DNA from: JARRQJ01 sp037381915 | Lineage (GTDB): Bacteria > Pseudomonadota > Gammaproteobacteria > DRLM01 | Direction: 5' to 3' | Assembly: GCA_037381915.1 (NCBI GenBank) | Contig: JARRQJ010000003.1 | Span: 1 to 64,000 of the forward strand | Length of the DNA stretch: 64,000 nucleotides | Shown here: one piece after another, positions 26,971 to 35,630 of the stretch | Position numbering within the stretch: position 1 is the stretch's first letter | Layout of the letters: every line of letters begins with the position of its first letter | The notes under the pieces: generated by a model | Told to the model about the DNA's origin: nothing | Database searches by the model: none | The model's input: only the letters and a program-made list of their open reading frames with translations | Position numbers and translations under genes: made by a program

Positions 26971-27960
26971 ATGGCAAGGCATATCCCGTTACGTCGTGTC
27001 AAAAGCAAACGGCGCCGCCCGTTCCGGGAGGATCTCTCCGATGCGACAGCGGGAAAAAATGGCCTGATCATCTGCAATTACGGACAAACTCTGGATGTGG
27101 ATGACCAGAGCGGCCGCATTCATCGCTGTACGACCCGCAGTAAAATCGATAACCCGGTATGCGGTGACAGGGTCCTATGGCTGCCCGCCGGCCGCGATCA
27201 AGGTGTGATCGTCGCCTTACAGGCTCGTCAAACCCTGTTGGCGCGGCCCGACGGCAACGGCACCCTGAAGCCGATCGCGGCCAATGTGGATCGGCTGATC
27301 GTCGTGACAGCGCCGCGTACGGACAACGATTCCGGCCGCACTAGCGACGGGGACCCGCCCATCGACACCTCCTTGGTGGACCGCTATCTGATCGCGGCGG
27401 AACTCAGCGGCATCCACGCCCTGATCGTCGTCAACAAGATCGATCTTTTATCGCCAGCGGATTTGGCGCGCGCCCGACTGTTCATGGAGACTTATCAAGA
27501 CATCGGATACCAAGTGCTGTTCACCACCGCCAAACACAGCCCGGCCGCCGAAAAATTGCTCGAGGCGCTCAAGGCCCATACCAACGTCTTTTGCGGCCCG
27601 TCGGGGGTGGGAAAATCATCATTGGTAAAGGCCGTGCTGCCGGATCGGGATATCCGCATCGGGGAAGTATCCGCCGCCGGCGGCGGTCGCCATACCACCA
27701 CACTGACCACCTTCTACCGCCTGGAACAGGGCGGCGCCCTCATCGACTCCCCCGGGGTCCGCGATTTCGGCTTGTGGCACGTCGACGCGGTGCAAATCGC
27801 CCGGGGTTTCACGGAATTTGGCAGGCACGCCCCGGATTGCCGCTTCAGCGATTGCATCCACCTGCACGAGCCCGGCTGCGCGGTACGGCGGGCGGTAGAG
27901 GCGCAGCAAGTAAGCGCCACACGCCTGGCCAGCTACCGGCGCATCATCGCATCGCTGTAA
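26971..27960 (+). CDS. rsgA: Small-subunit ribosome biogenesis GTPase RsgA
   Basis: A 329-aa circularly permuted GTPase that checks and releases factors from the maturing 30S subunit. An OB-fold (residues ~35-100) precedes the GTPase domain, whose motifs run in permuted order: NKIDLL (G4), the P-loop GPSGVGKSSL (about 208-217) and DSPGVRDFG (G3). The C-terminal zinc knuckle is HAPDCRFSDCIHLHEPGC. A basic N-terminus (RRVKSKRRRPFRED) is typical. It is convergent with nsrR, with only 8 bp between stop codons. Confidence 0.96.
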   Translation: MARHIPLRRVKSKRRRPFREDLSDATAGKNGLIICNYGQTLDVDDQSGRIHRCTTRSKIDNPVCGDRVLWLPAGRDQGVIVALQARQTLLARPDGNGTLKPIAANVDRLIVVTAPRTDNDSGRTSDGDPPIDTSLVDRYLIAAELSGIHALIVVNKIDLLSPADLARARLFMETYQDIGYQVLFTTAKHSPAAEKLLEALKAHTNVFCGPSGVGKSSLVKAVLPDRDIRIGEVSAAGGGRHTTTLTTFYRLEQGGALIDSPGVRDFGLWHVDAVQIARGFTEFGRHAPDCRFSDCIHLHEPGCAVRRAVEAQQVSATRLASYRRIIASL

Positions 27961-27968
27961 CACTAGGC

Positions 27969-28418
27969 CTAGGCCTCTTTCGAATCCGGGTCGTGCAGCA
28001 CCTTGCCCAACCAGTCCTGATTATCCACTACGTCCGCCAAGGTATAGCGGTCCAGCACCGTGAGGAATGCCTGTTGCGCCTCATAGAGCGCATTCTTCAG
28101 AAAACAGGCGGTGGCGATGGGACAGGTATTGCGCTCGCGATCGAAGCATTCCACCAAGTGGAAATTCACTTCGGTATGCCTCACCACGTCTCCGATATTT
28201 ATCTCCGCGGGGGGGCGTGCCAGGGTGATGCCTCCGCCCCGGCCGCGGCTGGTATGTATAAACTCCTGCGTAGCCAGATTATGGACCACTTTCACCAGGT
28301 GATTCCGGGAAATGCCGTAGCTTCGCGCTATGTCGGTAATCGTCGCCATCCGCCGGGGATTGATCCCCAAATAGAGGAGCACCCGCAACGAGTAATCGGT
28401 ATACAGCGTCAATTGCAT
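27969..28418 (-). CDS. nsrR: NsrR-type Rrf2 transcriptional repressor
   Basis: A 149-aa Rrf2-family winged-helix regulator. MQLTLYTDYSLRVLLYLG and YGISRNHLVKVVHNL closely follow E. coli NsrR, as does RIGDVV-like NIGDVVRHTE. Fe-S ligands are probably C91, C99 and C105 (C-x7-C-x5-C; E. coli has C-x5-C-x5-C), so the first inter-cysteine loop is two residues longer. NsrR represses nitric-oxide detoxification genes until NO destroys its cluster. It is the second gene after a small membrane protein gene (26-bp gap), suggesting co-expression. No NO reductase or hmp is in the window. Confidence 0.88.
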   Translation of the reverse strand: MQLTLYTDYSLRVLLYLGINPRRMATITDIARSYGISRNHLVKVVHNLATQEFIHTSRGRGGGITLARPPAEINIGDVVRHTEVNFHLVECFDRERNTCPIATACFLKNALYEAQQAFLTVLDRYTLADVVDNQDWLGKVLHDPDSKEA

Positions 28419-28444
28419 AGCGTGCCTTCTATGGCAGCAGAACT

Positions 28445-28867
28445 CTAATGAACCATCACCAAGACCGCGGCCTTGACCGACTCCGGATCCACCAATAATA
28501 GCGCCGTTGCGACCACCAGTCCCCGTACCAGGAGAATCGCCTTGGCCTGGCTGCGGTGCTCGCCGCGGGCTTCATGACTGCCGCCGAAGATTTTCCGCGC
28601 CGTCTGGATTTGCAGAAAATACAAGGCGTACAGGGTCAGCACCAGCCCGAAATGCATCCAGATCAAAAAGGAAAATATCTCCGCATGGACAATGAGGCGC
28701 TTATACCAATCATGGGTCAAGTACAGATAAAAGGGAAACAGTATGTCGACGACGACCATCACCACCATCACCGGCACATGGAACCAGCGATAGCGCGCAT
28801 AATAATAGGCGGCGAGCATCAACGCGTAGGTGGCCAATACAAACCATACCGTACCCGCCGTAATCAT
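28445..28867 (-). CDS. Four-helix membrane protein with histidines, cotranscribed with nsrR
   Basis: A 140-aa integral membrane protein I do not recognise with certainty. Four hydrophobic helices are visible (about residues 5-23, 30-50, 62-87 and 113-135). Histidines H30, H52, H61 and H72 fall at helix ends or inside helices, and the motif HAEIFSFLIWMHFGL resembles haem- or metal-coordinating spacing in small cytochrome-oxidase-assembly-like proteins (DUF420-like). That resemblance is inference. It precedes nsrR by 26 bp on the same strand, so a role in nitric-oxide sensing or respiration is plausible but unproved. Confidence 0.7.
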   Translation of the reverse strand: MITAGTVWFVLATYALMLAAYYYARYRWFHVPVMVVMVVVDILFPFYLYLTHDWYKRLIVHAEIFSFLIWMHFGLVLTLYALYFLQIQTARKIFGGSHEARGEHRSQAKAILLVRGLVVATALLLVDPESVKAAVLVMVH

Positions 28868-28963
28868 GATGTTTTCACGCCATCGTCCTCGCGCCGTTGA
28901 AGGGTGTGACGGGGACCATTGCTGAACAACACTCCATTTTATGTTATATGCCGCCGCTGCACA

Positions 28964-29569
28964 TCAGATCGACTTTCGTCCGGCGAAGGCATGGGACAGA
29001 GTCCCGCCGTCGATGTATTCCAGTTCGCCCCCCAGGGGCACGCCATGGGCGATGCGGCTGGCCTTGATGCCGCGCGAGTGCACCATCTCGCTAATATAGT
29101 GGGCCGTGGCCTCCCCCTCCACCGTGGGATTGGTGGCCAGTATCACCTCGCCGATCCCGCCGCCGTCCAAGCGGTCCGCCAATTGCTCCAGGCCCAGTTC
29201 CTCGGGACCGATGCCGTCCAGGGGGGAAAGATGGCCCATCAACACAAAATACAAGCCACGATAGCCGGTGGACTGATCGAGGGCCTGGACGTCCACCGGT
29301 GATTCCACCACGCACAACAGGCTGTGGTCGCGTTGCGCGCTACCGCATAGGGGGCAGAGTTCCTGTTCGGTCAGCGTCCGGCACATCTTACAATGTCCCA
29401 CGCGTTCCAGCGCCGCCGCCAAGGCCTCCGCCAGGCGACGCCCGCCCTCGCGATTATGCTGCAGGAGATGATAGGTCATGCGCTGCGCCGACTTGGGCCC
29501 GACACCGGGCAGGCACCGCAGGGCCTCCATCAATTGCACGATGAGCGACTTGTCGCGCACCAAGCTCAT
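28964..29569 (-). CDS. recR: Recombination mediator RecR
   Basis: A 201-aa RecR, which with RecF and RecO loads RecA on gapped DNA. Elements are the helix-hairpin-helix (LRCLPGVGPKSAQRMTYHLL), a zinc finger (CKMCRTLTEQELCPLC) and a TOPRIM domain (LLCVVESPVDVQAL; GHLSPLDGIGPEELG). The C-terminal ATP/oligomer region GVPLGGELEYIDGGTLSHAF is complete. Its start abuts the ebfC stop with no gap; ebfC and dnaX lie immediately upstream, the conserved dnaX-ebfC-recR operon. Confidence 0.97.
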   Translation of the reverse strand: MSLVRDKSLIVQLMEALRCLPGVGPKSAQRMTYHLLQHNREGGRRLAEALAAALERVGHCKMCRTLTEQELCPLCGSAQRDHSLLCVVESPVDVQALDQSTGYRGLYFVLMGHLSPLDGIGPEELGLEQLADRLDGGGIGEVILATNPTVEGEATAHYISEMVHSRGIKASRIAHGVPLGGELEYIDGGTLSHAFAGRKSI

Positions 29570-29893
29570 TTAGAAGGGCATCTTGAAGCCGGCGGGCAGA
29601 CCCATGCCCGAGGTGAGGCTGGACATCTTTTCCTGAGTAGTGCTCTCCACCTTGCGCACCGCGTCATTGACCGCGGCGGCCAGCAGATCCTCCAGCATCT
29701 CCTTGTCCTCCTGCAGCAGGCTGTCGTCGATCGTCACCCGCTTCACGTCATGGCGACCGGTCATCACCACGCTCACCATCCCGCCGCCGGCCTGCCCGGT
29801 CACTTCCATTTCCGCCAGTTCCTGCTGGGCCTTTTGCATGGTCTCCTGCATGCGTTGGGCCTGCTTCATCATATTCCCGAGCCCACCTTTCAT
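29570..29893 (-). CDS. ebfC: Nucleoid-associated protein YbaB/EbfC
   Basis: A 107-aa YbaB/EbfC-family DNA-binding protein. It shows the methionine- and glutamine-rich first helix (GNMMKQAQRMQETMQKAQQEL), the central MEVTGQAGGGMVSVVMTGRHDVKRVTIDDSLL strand region (core element: GGGMVSVVMTGRHDVKRV) and the EDLLAAAVNDAVRKVE helix. Dimers bind DNA in a tweezer-like shape. It sits between dnaX (32-bp gap) and recR (0-bp gap), the standard arrangement. Confidence 0.96.
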   Translation of the reverse strand: MKGGLGNMMKQAQRMQETMQKAQQELAEMEVTGQAGGGMVSVVMTGRHDVKRVTIDDSLLQEDKEMLEDLLAAAVNDAVRKVESTTQEKMSSLTSGMGLPAGFKMPF

Positions 29894-29925
29894 ATTTACC
29901 TCCTCATCATGACTTCAACGATCAT

Positions 29926-31533
29926 TCAATCCACAGGCCGGATAGAGTCCGGCACGATACGGGCACCAAACATCTCTTGCAGGGTTTTCACATGGCTATC
30001 CTGGGCAATGGCCTCCTGGGCCGACCGCAGACGGTCCTGGGAGGCGCGTTCCTGCAAGGCCACCGGGGTCGCTCCGGCCGGCTGGGTGACGTTAAACAGC
30101 AATTTAACCTTCTCGCCCAAATACGCGCTCAATGCCTCCTGCAGGCGTTCTTCCAGTTTGGCGTTGCGCAGTGAGGCGTGCGCCGGGGCCAGCGCCAAAT
30201 GAAAGGTATTGCCTTCGCGGCGGATCAAGGCGCAATTCCCCGCCAATGCGCGAACCACGCCCTGCAAGGGCAATTGTTCGACCAATTCGTGCCATTGCAC
30301 ATCTTCCCGGGCGGCCTTGGCGGTGCTGCGAGACTCGGACGAAACGGCGCCGGGTCGGGCCGCTGCCGCAGCCCGCTCCTGGCTAGAGCCGGCACGCAGC
30401 GTCGTTTGCCGCGAAGGCGGGGCTGCGTCCGGCTTGCTGCGCGCCGCCTCCACGGGACGGAAGGCGAGCATCCGCAACATGACCATTTCGAAACCCAGGC
30501 GCGGCGACGGCGCAATCGCCAGGTCGCGACGACCGAGCAGGCCGATCTGATAGAAAAGCTGTACATCCTCCGCACCCAAACTCGCCGCCAACCGCCCGAT
30601 CGCCGCGTCGTCCATGCCCTCGTCCACGACCGCACCCGGCACCGTTTGTACGACCGCGATTTGATGCAGCACCGCCAGCAACTCCGCCAACACGGCGTCA
30701 TAATCCGGGGCGAATTCGTTTAAATCCGCAATGTGCCTCAACAGGGACTCGCCGTCCGCCACCGCCAAGGCATCGAGCAGATGCAGCACGCGGCCTTGCT
30801 CGATGGTGCCGAGCATTGCCTGGACTTCGTTCTCCATTACTTGACCACCGCCATAGGCGATGGCTTGATCCAGCAGGCTGAGGGCATCGCGCATGCTACC
30901 GTCGGCGGCGCGGGCAATGTGCTTCAGGGCACCGAGGCTGGTGCTGATGTTCTCCTGAGCGAGCACCCGCTCCAGATACTCGCGGATCATTTCCGGCGGC
31001 AGGCGCTTGAGGTTGAACTGCAGGCAGCGCGACAGGATCGTCACCGGCAGGCGTTGGGGATCGGTGGTGGCGAGCAGAAATTTGACGTGGGGCGGCGGCT
31101 CTTCCAAAGTCTTCAACAGGGCATTGAAACTATGGGTGGAAAGCATGTGCACCTCGTCAATGAGATATACCTTGTAGCGGCCGCGCGTCGGCGCATACTG
31201 CACATTCTCCAGCAGGTCGCGGGTATCCTCCACCTTGGTGCGGGATGCGGCATCCACCTCGATCAAATCCACGAAGCGGCCCTCGTCGATCTCCCGGCAC
31301 GCGCTGCATTGCCCGCAAGGCGTGGCGCTGACCCCTTGCTCGCAGTTGAGGGACTTGGCGAAAATGCGCGCCACGGTGGTCTTCCCCACCCCGCGCGTAC
31401 CGGTAAACAGGTAGGCGTGATGGAGCTGCTGGCGGTCGAGGGCGTTGATCAGGGCCTGCAGGACATGCGCCTGCCCCATCATCTCGGCGAAGGTGCGGGG
31501 ACGCCATTTCCGCGCAAGGACTTGATAACTCAT
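29926..31533 (-). CDS. dnaX: DNA polymerase III subunit tau/gamma
   Basis: A 535-aa clamp-loader ATPase. The start MSYQVLARKWRP (31533) is the conserved one; the frame is open 72 bp upstream. AAA+ motifs are Walker A GTRGVGKTT, the zinc module CEQGVSATPCGQCSAC, Walker B LIDEVHML and LLKTLEEPPPHVKFLLATTD. A proline/alanine-rich linker leads to a C-terminal domain (LVEQLPLQGVVRALAGNCAL) for polymerase contact. It is shorter than E. coli tau (643 aa) and I see no A-run slip site that would make a separate gamma. The SRP RNA gene lies upstream on the same strand. Confidence 0.96.
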   Translation of the reverse strand: MSYQVLARKWRPRTFAEMMGQAHVLQALINALDRQQLHHAYLFTGTRGVGKTTVARIFAKSLNCEQGVSATPCGQCSACREIDEGRFVDLIEVDAASRTKVEDTRDLLENVQYAPTRGRYKVYLIDEVHMLSTHSFNALLKTLEEPPPHVKFLLATTDPQRLPVTILSRCLQFNLKRLPPEMIREYLERVLAQENISTSLGALKHIARAADGSMRDALSLLDQAIAYGGGQVMENEVQAMLGTIEQGRVLHLLDALAVADGESLLRHIADLNEFAPDYDAVLAELLAVLHQIAVVQTVPGAVVDEGMDDAAIGRLAASLGAEDVQLFYQIGLLGRRDLAIAPSPRLGFEMVMLRMLAFRPVEAARSKPDAAPPSRQTTLRAGSSQERAAAAARPGAVSSESRSTAKAAREDVQWHELVEQLPLQGVVRALAGNCALIRREGNTFHLALAPAHASLRNAKLEERLQEALSAYLGEKVKLLFNVTQPAGATPVALQERASQDRLRSAQEAIAQDSHVKTLQEMFGARIVPDSIRPVD

Positions 31534-31625
31534 GGAAGGTGAATTCCCGGTATCGATACTGTAACTACCCCGGCATTGTACCCAATTTGCGGGAACAGCG
31601 CGCAATGAATGCGGCAGTGGGCGGC

Positions 31626-31731
31626 GGCTCGAACCCGCCCGACCCCGGCGCCCGAATCCGCTGCTGCCGCTGCTCCCTTCCGGGCCTGACGGGGTTCACA
31701 GCGTATCGTCGCGGGAGGACCGGCCCGAGCC
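31626..31731 (-). ncRNA. ffs: Signal recognition particle RNA (4.5S, small bacterial type)
   Basis: A ~106-nt RNA on the minus strand. The diagnostic apical core reads GTCAGGCCCGGAAGGGAGCA, which holds the GGAA tetraloop and the asymmetric Ffh-binding loop (AGCAGC). The 5' end GGCTCG pairs with the 3' end CGAGCC, and TCCTCCCGCGACG lies in the 5' half, as in E. coli 4.5S RNA. With Ffh it targets membrane proteins to the Sec translocon. It lies directly upstream of dnaX, a known conserved placement. Exact ends are estimated from the closing stem. Confidence 0.93.
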
Positions 31732-31814
31732 ACCATTGACTGTCGCCGCCCGCCCGGCATTCTATCCGCTGCTCGCGCCCGAGCACCGCAGGCTTCGCGA
31801 CTGACAGAGCGCGG

Positions 31815-31843
31815 AGTCTACTACAAACCTCAGTGGATTGTAA
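31815..31843 (-). promoter_or_regulatory. Candidate promoter for SRP RNA (and dnaX)
   Basis: On the minus strand TTACAA (31843-31838) and TAGACT (31820-31815) are separated by exactly 17 bp. Transcription would start near 31808, about 77 nt before the predicted mature 5' end of the SRP RNA, implying a processed leader. The match is moderate. Confidence 0.35.
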
Positions 31844-31882
31844 TTCCGGCCGCCCGGATTTCTCCGGTCGACCGACGCACAT

Positions 31883-33226
31883 CTAGTCCTCGAAGAAGAA
31901 TTTCTCTTCACCGAAAGCCGGTTTGAGATCGGATAACCACGTGGCGTGTTCATCGTAGGCGGCGAAAAACGGGCGCTGGACCCAATCCGGATTGCGGCCC
32001 TGGATAAAGCGGCAGACAAACACCTTTTCTCCGGCGACTTCTGAGACGCCCTGGATCTCCACCTTGCCGGAGGTCGCCGACATCGAAGGACCGCGTACCG
32101 TGCGTGACAATCCCGAGACCTGTTTGATCGCCTCACGGTAAATATCCCAGGCGCGGGACAGGGGCACCTCGAAATAATGCTTGGCCCCGGTATCCCGTTC
32201 GACGAACATGTAATACGGAATTATCCCCAAGTGGGTTTGAGTACGCCACATCTTGCCCCACACATCCGGGTCATCGTTAATATTCCTGATCAAAGGCGAC
32301 TGGCTGCGCAGGATGGCGCCGGTATCCCGCAGGCGGCGGATCGCCTCGACTGCTAGCGGGGTTTCCATCTCGCGCCAATGGTTGAAATGGGTCATGATCG
32401 CCAGGTGTTTGCCCGCCCTGACCAACCTGGCGAACAGCTTGAGCAGGTCGTCCGCGTCGCCATCGGTCACGAAGCGCTGCGGCCAGAATGAAATCGCCTT
32501 GGTGCCGATGCGGATGTTCTGGATATGTTCGAACTCCTTACCCAGCAAGGGCAGCAAATATTGCGTCATGTGCTTGCTCTTCATGACCATGGGATCGCCG
32601 CCGGTCACCAGCAGGTCGCTGATGCCCTTGTGACTGCGTAAATATTGATGCAGGTGTGCGGTCTCGTTGCTGGAAATGCGCAGTTCCTTATCACCGACAA
32701 ACTGGGCCCAGCGGAAACAGAAACTGCAGTAGCTGTGACAGGTCTGCCCTTGGCTGGGAAAAAACAGCACAGTTTCGCGGTATTTGTGCTGCATGCCCGG
32801 TAGTGCCTCATTGTTCAGAGTGGGCACGTTGAGATTCTTCTGTCCGGCCGGGTGCGGATTGAGTTTATCGCGGATCCGCGCTGCGGCCCGCTTGATTTCC
32901 AGTTGGCCCGCTCCCGACTTCATCACCTTCGCCATGGCCTCAAAATCCTCGTCGGCCAGCATGCCCGGCTGCGGGAAAGTGAGTCGGAAGATAGGGTCAC
33001 CCGGGATATTGGTCCAGTCGATCAACTCATCGATCACATACTGGTTCACCCGGAACGGCAGTACATTGGCGACCACGTGCATGGCGAAGCGCTGTTCTGC
33101 GGGCAACCGCCGCACTTGGGCGATGTCATCGATGTGACGCTCGGTATATACCTTGAAGCGCTGTGGTTCGTTAAACAGCTCCTCGAATTCATTGCGCTTA
33201 CGATAAAACTGCAAGATTTTACTCAT
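31883..33226 (-). CDS. KamA-family radical SAM protein (lysine 2,3-aminomutase-like)
   Basis: A 447-aa radical S-adenosylmethionine enzyme. The Fe-S motif C163-x3-C167-x2-C170 sits in QTCHSYCSFCFRWAQF, followed by LLVTGGDPMVMKSKH and RIGTKAISFWPQRF, all hallmarks of lysine 2,3-aminomutase relatives. At ~450 aa it is longer than EpmB (~340 aa). It may isomerise lysine to beta-lysine, for example for an N-acetyl-beta-lysine osmolyte, but no acetyltransferase (ablB) is adjacent and the substrate is unproved. It stands alone, upstream of the SRP RNA on the same strand and divergent from ggt. Confidence 0.85.
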   Translation of the reverse strand: MSKILQFYRKRNEFEELFNEPQRFKVYTERHIDDIAQVRRLPAEQRFAMHVVANVLPFRVNQYVIDELIDWTNIPGDPIFRLTFPQPGMLADEDFEAMAKVMKSGAGQLEIKRAAARIRDKLNPHPAGQKNLNVPTLNNEALPGMQHKYRETVLFFPSQGQTCHSYCSFCFRWAQFVGDKELRISSNETAHLHQYLRSHKGISDLLVTGGDPMVMKSKHMTQYLLPLLGKEFEHIQNIRIGTKAISFWPQRFVTDGDADDLLKLFARLVRAGKHLAIMTHFNHWREMETPLAVEAIRRLRDTGAILRSQSPLIRNINDDPDVWGKMWRTQTHLGIIPYYMFVERDTGAKHYFEVPLSRAWDIYREAIKQVSGLSRTVRGPSMSATSGKVEIQGVSEVAGEKVFVCRFIQGRNPDWVQRPFFAAYDEHATWLSDLKPAFGEEKFFFED

Positions 33227-33739
33227 TGTTAGCTACTCCCGCTTTTTTAAGGCGTAGTAACTGCGGCTTACGGCTGGATTGACGACAATGCCTCGCGGGC
33301 ATTTTTGTAATCGCCTGGGTAGCGTGGTCGCTCCTATGGCAACACGCACAAGCCCCAGTTGTGGCACACATCGCCGTTGCGGCGATGTGAATGTACTCCG
33401 CCAGCCCGCACGGGGCGGCGAAACGAAGTCCGCGACGCCATCAAGGTGCGCAAACGACGGAATCCCCGGCTACACGGGGGCGGACAGGGTAACAAGAACG
33501 GCGGTTTACGTCTACAGCGCTCCATTTGGAAAACGGGAAAATCGAAAAGCCGTTTCTCCCCCTGGCAGCCTCGTGTCGCCGCTTCTGCTCAAACCGATGT
33601 ATGCCGTGCGATGACAGGGAATCATCGTCGCGCCATACCGCACCCTCTCAAACCCGCCGGGCAGACTGCCGCCGGTGTCGGTAGCTTTAGTGAGGCATGG
33701 TATCATCCTCGCAGTCCACGCCAGCGGAAGGATATCCGG
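33227..33739. other. 513-bp kamA-ggt intergenic region with two hairpins
   Basis: No convincing gene lies here, although both strands stay open over parts. Two structures stand out. AATGCC/GGCATT at 33287-33303, followed by Ts to 33306, looks like a rightward intrinsic terminator with nothing annotated before it. CACATCGCC/GGCGATGTG at 33367-33389 is a perfect 9-bp stem with a 5-nt loop. A short rightward transcript ending at 33306 or a leader-type regulatory RNA is possible. It should also hold the divergent promoters of the flanking genes. Confidence 0.4.
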
Positions 33740-35422
33740 GTGAAATTGCAACGCATCTTGGCCACGGTCGCGCTATTGCTCTACATGTCGAGTGGCTGGT
33801 CTTCCGCCATTGCCGCCGACCGCACGCCGCAAGCCGCCATTGCCAGCGCCCATCCTCTGGCGACGCGTGCGGGCATGGAAATCCTCGCCGCCGGCGGTAA
33901 TGCCTTTGATGCCGCGGTGGCGGTAAGCGCCGCCTTGGCGGTGGTGGAACCCAACGCTTCCGGACTGGGCGGCGGCGGATTCTGGCTGCTGCATCGGGCC
34001 AGCGATGGCCGTGAGGTTATGATCGACGGCCGGGAACGGGCACCCTTGGCGGCGCATCGCGATATGTATCAGGACAAAAACGGTGCGGTCATCCCCGGTC
34101 TTTCGGTGAACGGACCGCTCGCCGCGGCTATCCCGGGCGAACCCGCCGCCCTGGTCCACTTGGCCCGGCAATACGGTCGGCTGCCCTTGGCGAAGAGTCT
34201 CGCCCCGGCCATTCGCCTTGCCCGGGACGGCTTTCCCGTAGACGAACATTATCGCAGGCTGGCGAAATTCCGCCTCAAGGTCCTGCGCGCCTCGCCGGCC
34301 GCGGCGGCGGTATTTCTTGAGGATAAGCGGATTCCCCCTCTGGGCTATCCCATCAAACAACCGGACCTGGCGGCGGCGCTCACCCTTTTGGCGGAGGACG
34401 GAAAGAAAGGCTTCTATGGCGGAAAGCTCGCGGCCCGACTGGTCGCGGGTGTGCGGGCCGCAGGGGGGATCTGGACCAGTAAGGACCTGGCCGCCTACCG
34501 CGTGGTTGAACGCACGCCACTCAAGGGGCAATACCGCGGATTGCATATCACCTCGGTACCACCCCCCTCCTCCGGTGGCGTCGTACTCCTCACCATGCTT
34601 AATATACTCGGCGGTTATGACCTGAAGAAAATGGACGCAATCACCCGTACCCACGTAATTGTCGAAGCCATGCGTCGCGCCTACCGCGACCGCGCCGAGT
34701 ATCTCGGCGACCCGGATTTCGTCAGGATGCCCATCGCGCGGCTCATCAGCCCTTTGTACGCCGCGGGCCTGCGGGCCGGCATTCGTCTCGACAAGGCCAC
34801 CCCCAGCAGCTATTTGCCCGGGACGGCTTCCCACCGCCAAGGCGTCGACACCACGCATTTTTCCATTCTGGATAAGGAAGGCAATCGCGTGGCGGCGACC
34901 TTGAGCGTCAATTATCCCTTTGGATCCGGTTTCATGCCGCCGGGCAGCGGGGTCATCCTTAATGACGAAATGGATGATTTTTCCGCCAAACCCGGTGTAC
35001 CCAATGTCTACGGCCTGGTGGGCGGTGACGCCAACGCCATCGCCCCCGGCAAACGGCCGCTGTCGAGCATGACCCCCACCTTCCTGGAGGATGGAAAGAA
35101 AGTGGTAATACTCGGCACGCCGGGCGGGTCGCGGATCATCACCATGGTCTTGCTCGCCACTTTGGATATTGCCGCGGGCGGCGACGCCGCGTCCGCCGTG
35201 AGCGTCAAGCGTTTCCATCATCAGTTCCTGCCCGATGTCGTCCAATATGAACCCGGCGCCTTGACGCCCGCCGTCGTCGCCGGCCTGCAGGCGCAAGGTT
35301 ATGTGCTCAAGGAATTGGGACGCAGCTACGGCAATATGCAACTGGTCTGGTGGGATAAGGTCCATCACCGCGCCGAAGCCGCCAGCGACCCTCGCGGCGG
35401 GGGCCTGGCGTTGGTCCGGTGA
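33740..35422 (+). CDS. ggt: Gamma-glutamyltransferase
   Basis: A 560-aa exported Ntn-hydrolase that splits glutathione and other gamma-glutamyl compounds. A GTG start at 33740 is chosen because GGAAGG lies ~10 bp upstream and a signal peptide follows (ending near SSAIAADRTPQAA). Autocleavage should occur before T371 in GVDTTHFSILDKEGN, the nucleophile of the small subunit. Other active-site elements are GNAFDAAVAVSAALAVVEPN, GLGGGGFWLLH, and the oxyanion region RPLSSMTPTF with GTPGGSRI. Both subunits are intact. It acts in the periplasm in glutathione recycling. A frame open to 33359 upstream lacks family similarity. Confidence 0.95.
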   Translation: MKLQRILATVALLLYMSSGWSSAIAADRTPQAAIASAHPLATRAGMEILAAGGNAFDAAVAVSAALAVVEPNASGLGGGGFWLLHRASDGREVMIDGRERAPLAAHRDMYQDKNGAVIPGLSVNGPLAAAIPGEPAALVHLARQYGRLPLAKSLAPAIRLARDGFPVDEHYRRLAKFRLKVLRASPAAAAVFLEDKRIPPLGYPIKQPDLAAALTLLAEDGKKGFYGGKLAARLVAGVRAAGGIWTSKDLAAYRVVERTPLKGQYRGLHITSVPPPSSGGVVLLTMLNILGGYDLKKMDAITRTHVIVEAMRRAYRDRAEYLGDPDFVRMPIARLISPLYAAGLRAGIRLDKATPSSYLPGTASHRQGVDTTHFSILDKEGNRVAATLSVNYPFGSGFMPPGSGVILNDEMDDFSAKPGVPNVYGLVGGDANAIAPGKRPLSSMTPTFLEDGKKVVILGTPGGSRIITMVLLATLDIAAGGDAASAVSVKRFHHQFLPDVVQYEPGALTPAVVAGLQAQGYVLKELGRSYGNMQLVWWDKVHHRAEAASDPRGGGLALVR

Positions 35423-35630
35423 ATCAAAGCACGGTGTTGTGCATCCGGACACCGACCGGCATCGCAACTCGGTTCTTAGCGACGCCTGTCACCCGTTAGG
35501 ACTACCCACCCCGGCGTTTTCCCTCACCCCTCGCCCGCTGCGCGGCGACAAAGTTAAACCGTTTTCAGCGCATGCGTTCTAATGACTATATTTCTCTTCG
35601 CGACCATTCGCATCCGGAAAGGAGACTGAC

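Noticed and set aside
29926..31533. Programmed frameshift producing a separate gamma subunit in dnaX
   Set aside because: No A-rich slippery heptamer with a following hairpin was seen in the expected zone near two thirds of the gene.
33359..33739. N-terminal extension of gamma-glutamyltransferase
   Set aside because: The open frame upstream is arginine- and proline-rich without family similarity; a ribosome binding site and signal peptide fix the GTG at 33740.
33512..33751. Small minus-strand protein in the kamA-ggt gap
   Set aside because: No ribosome binding site, no recognisable motif and it overlaps the ggt start; treated as chance.
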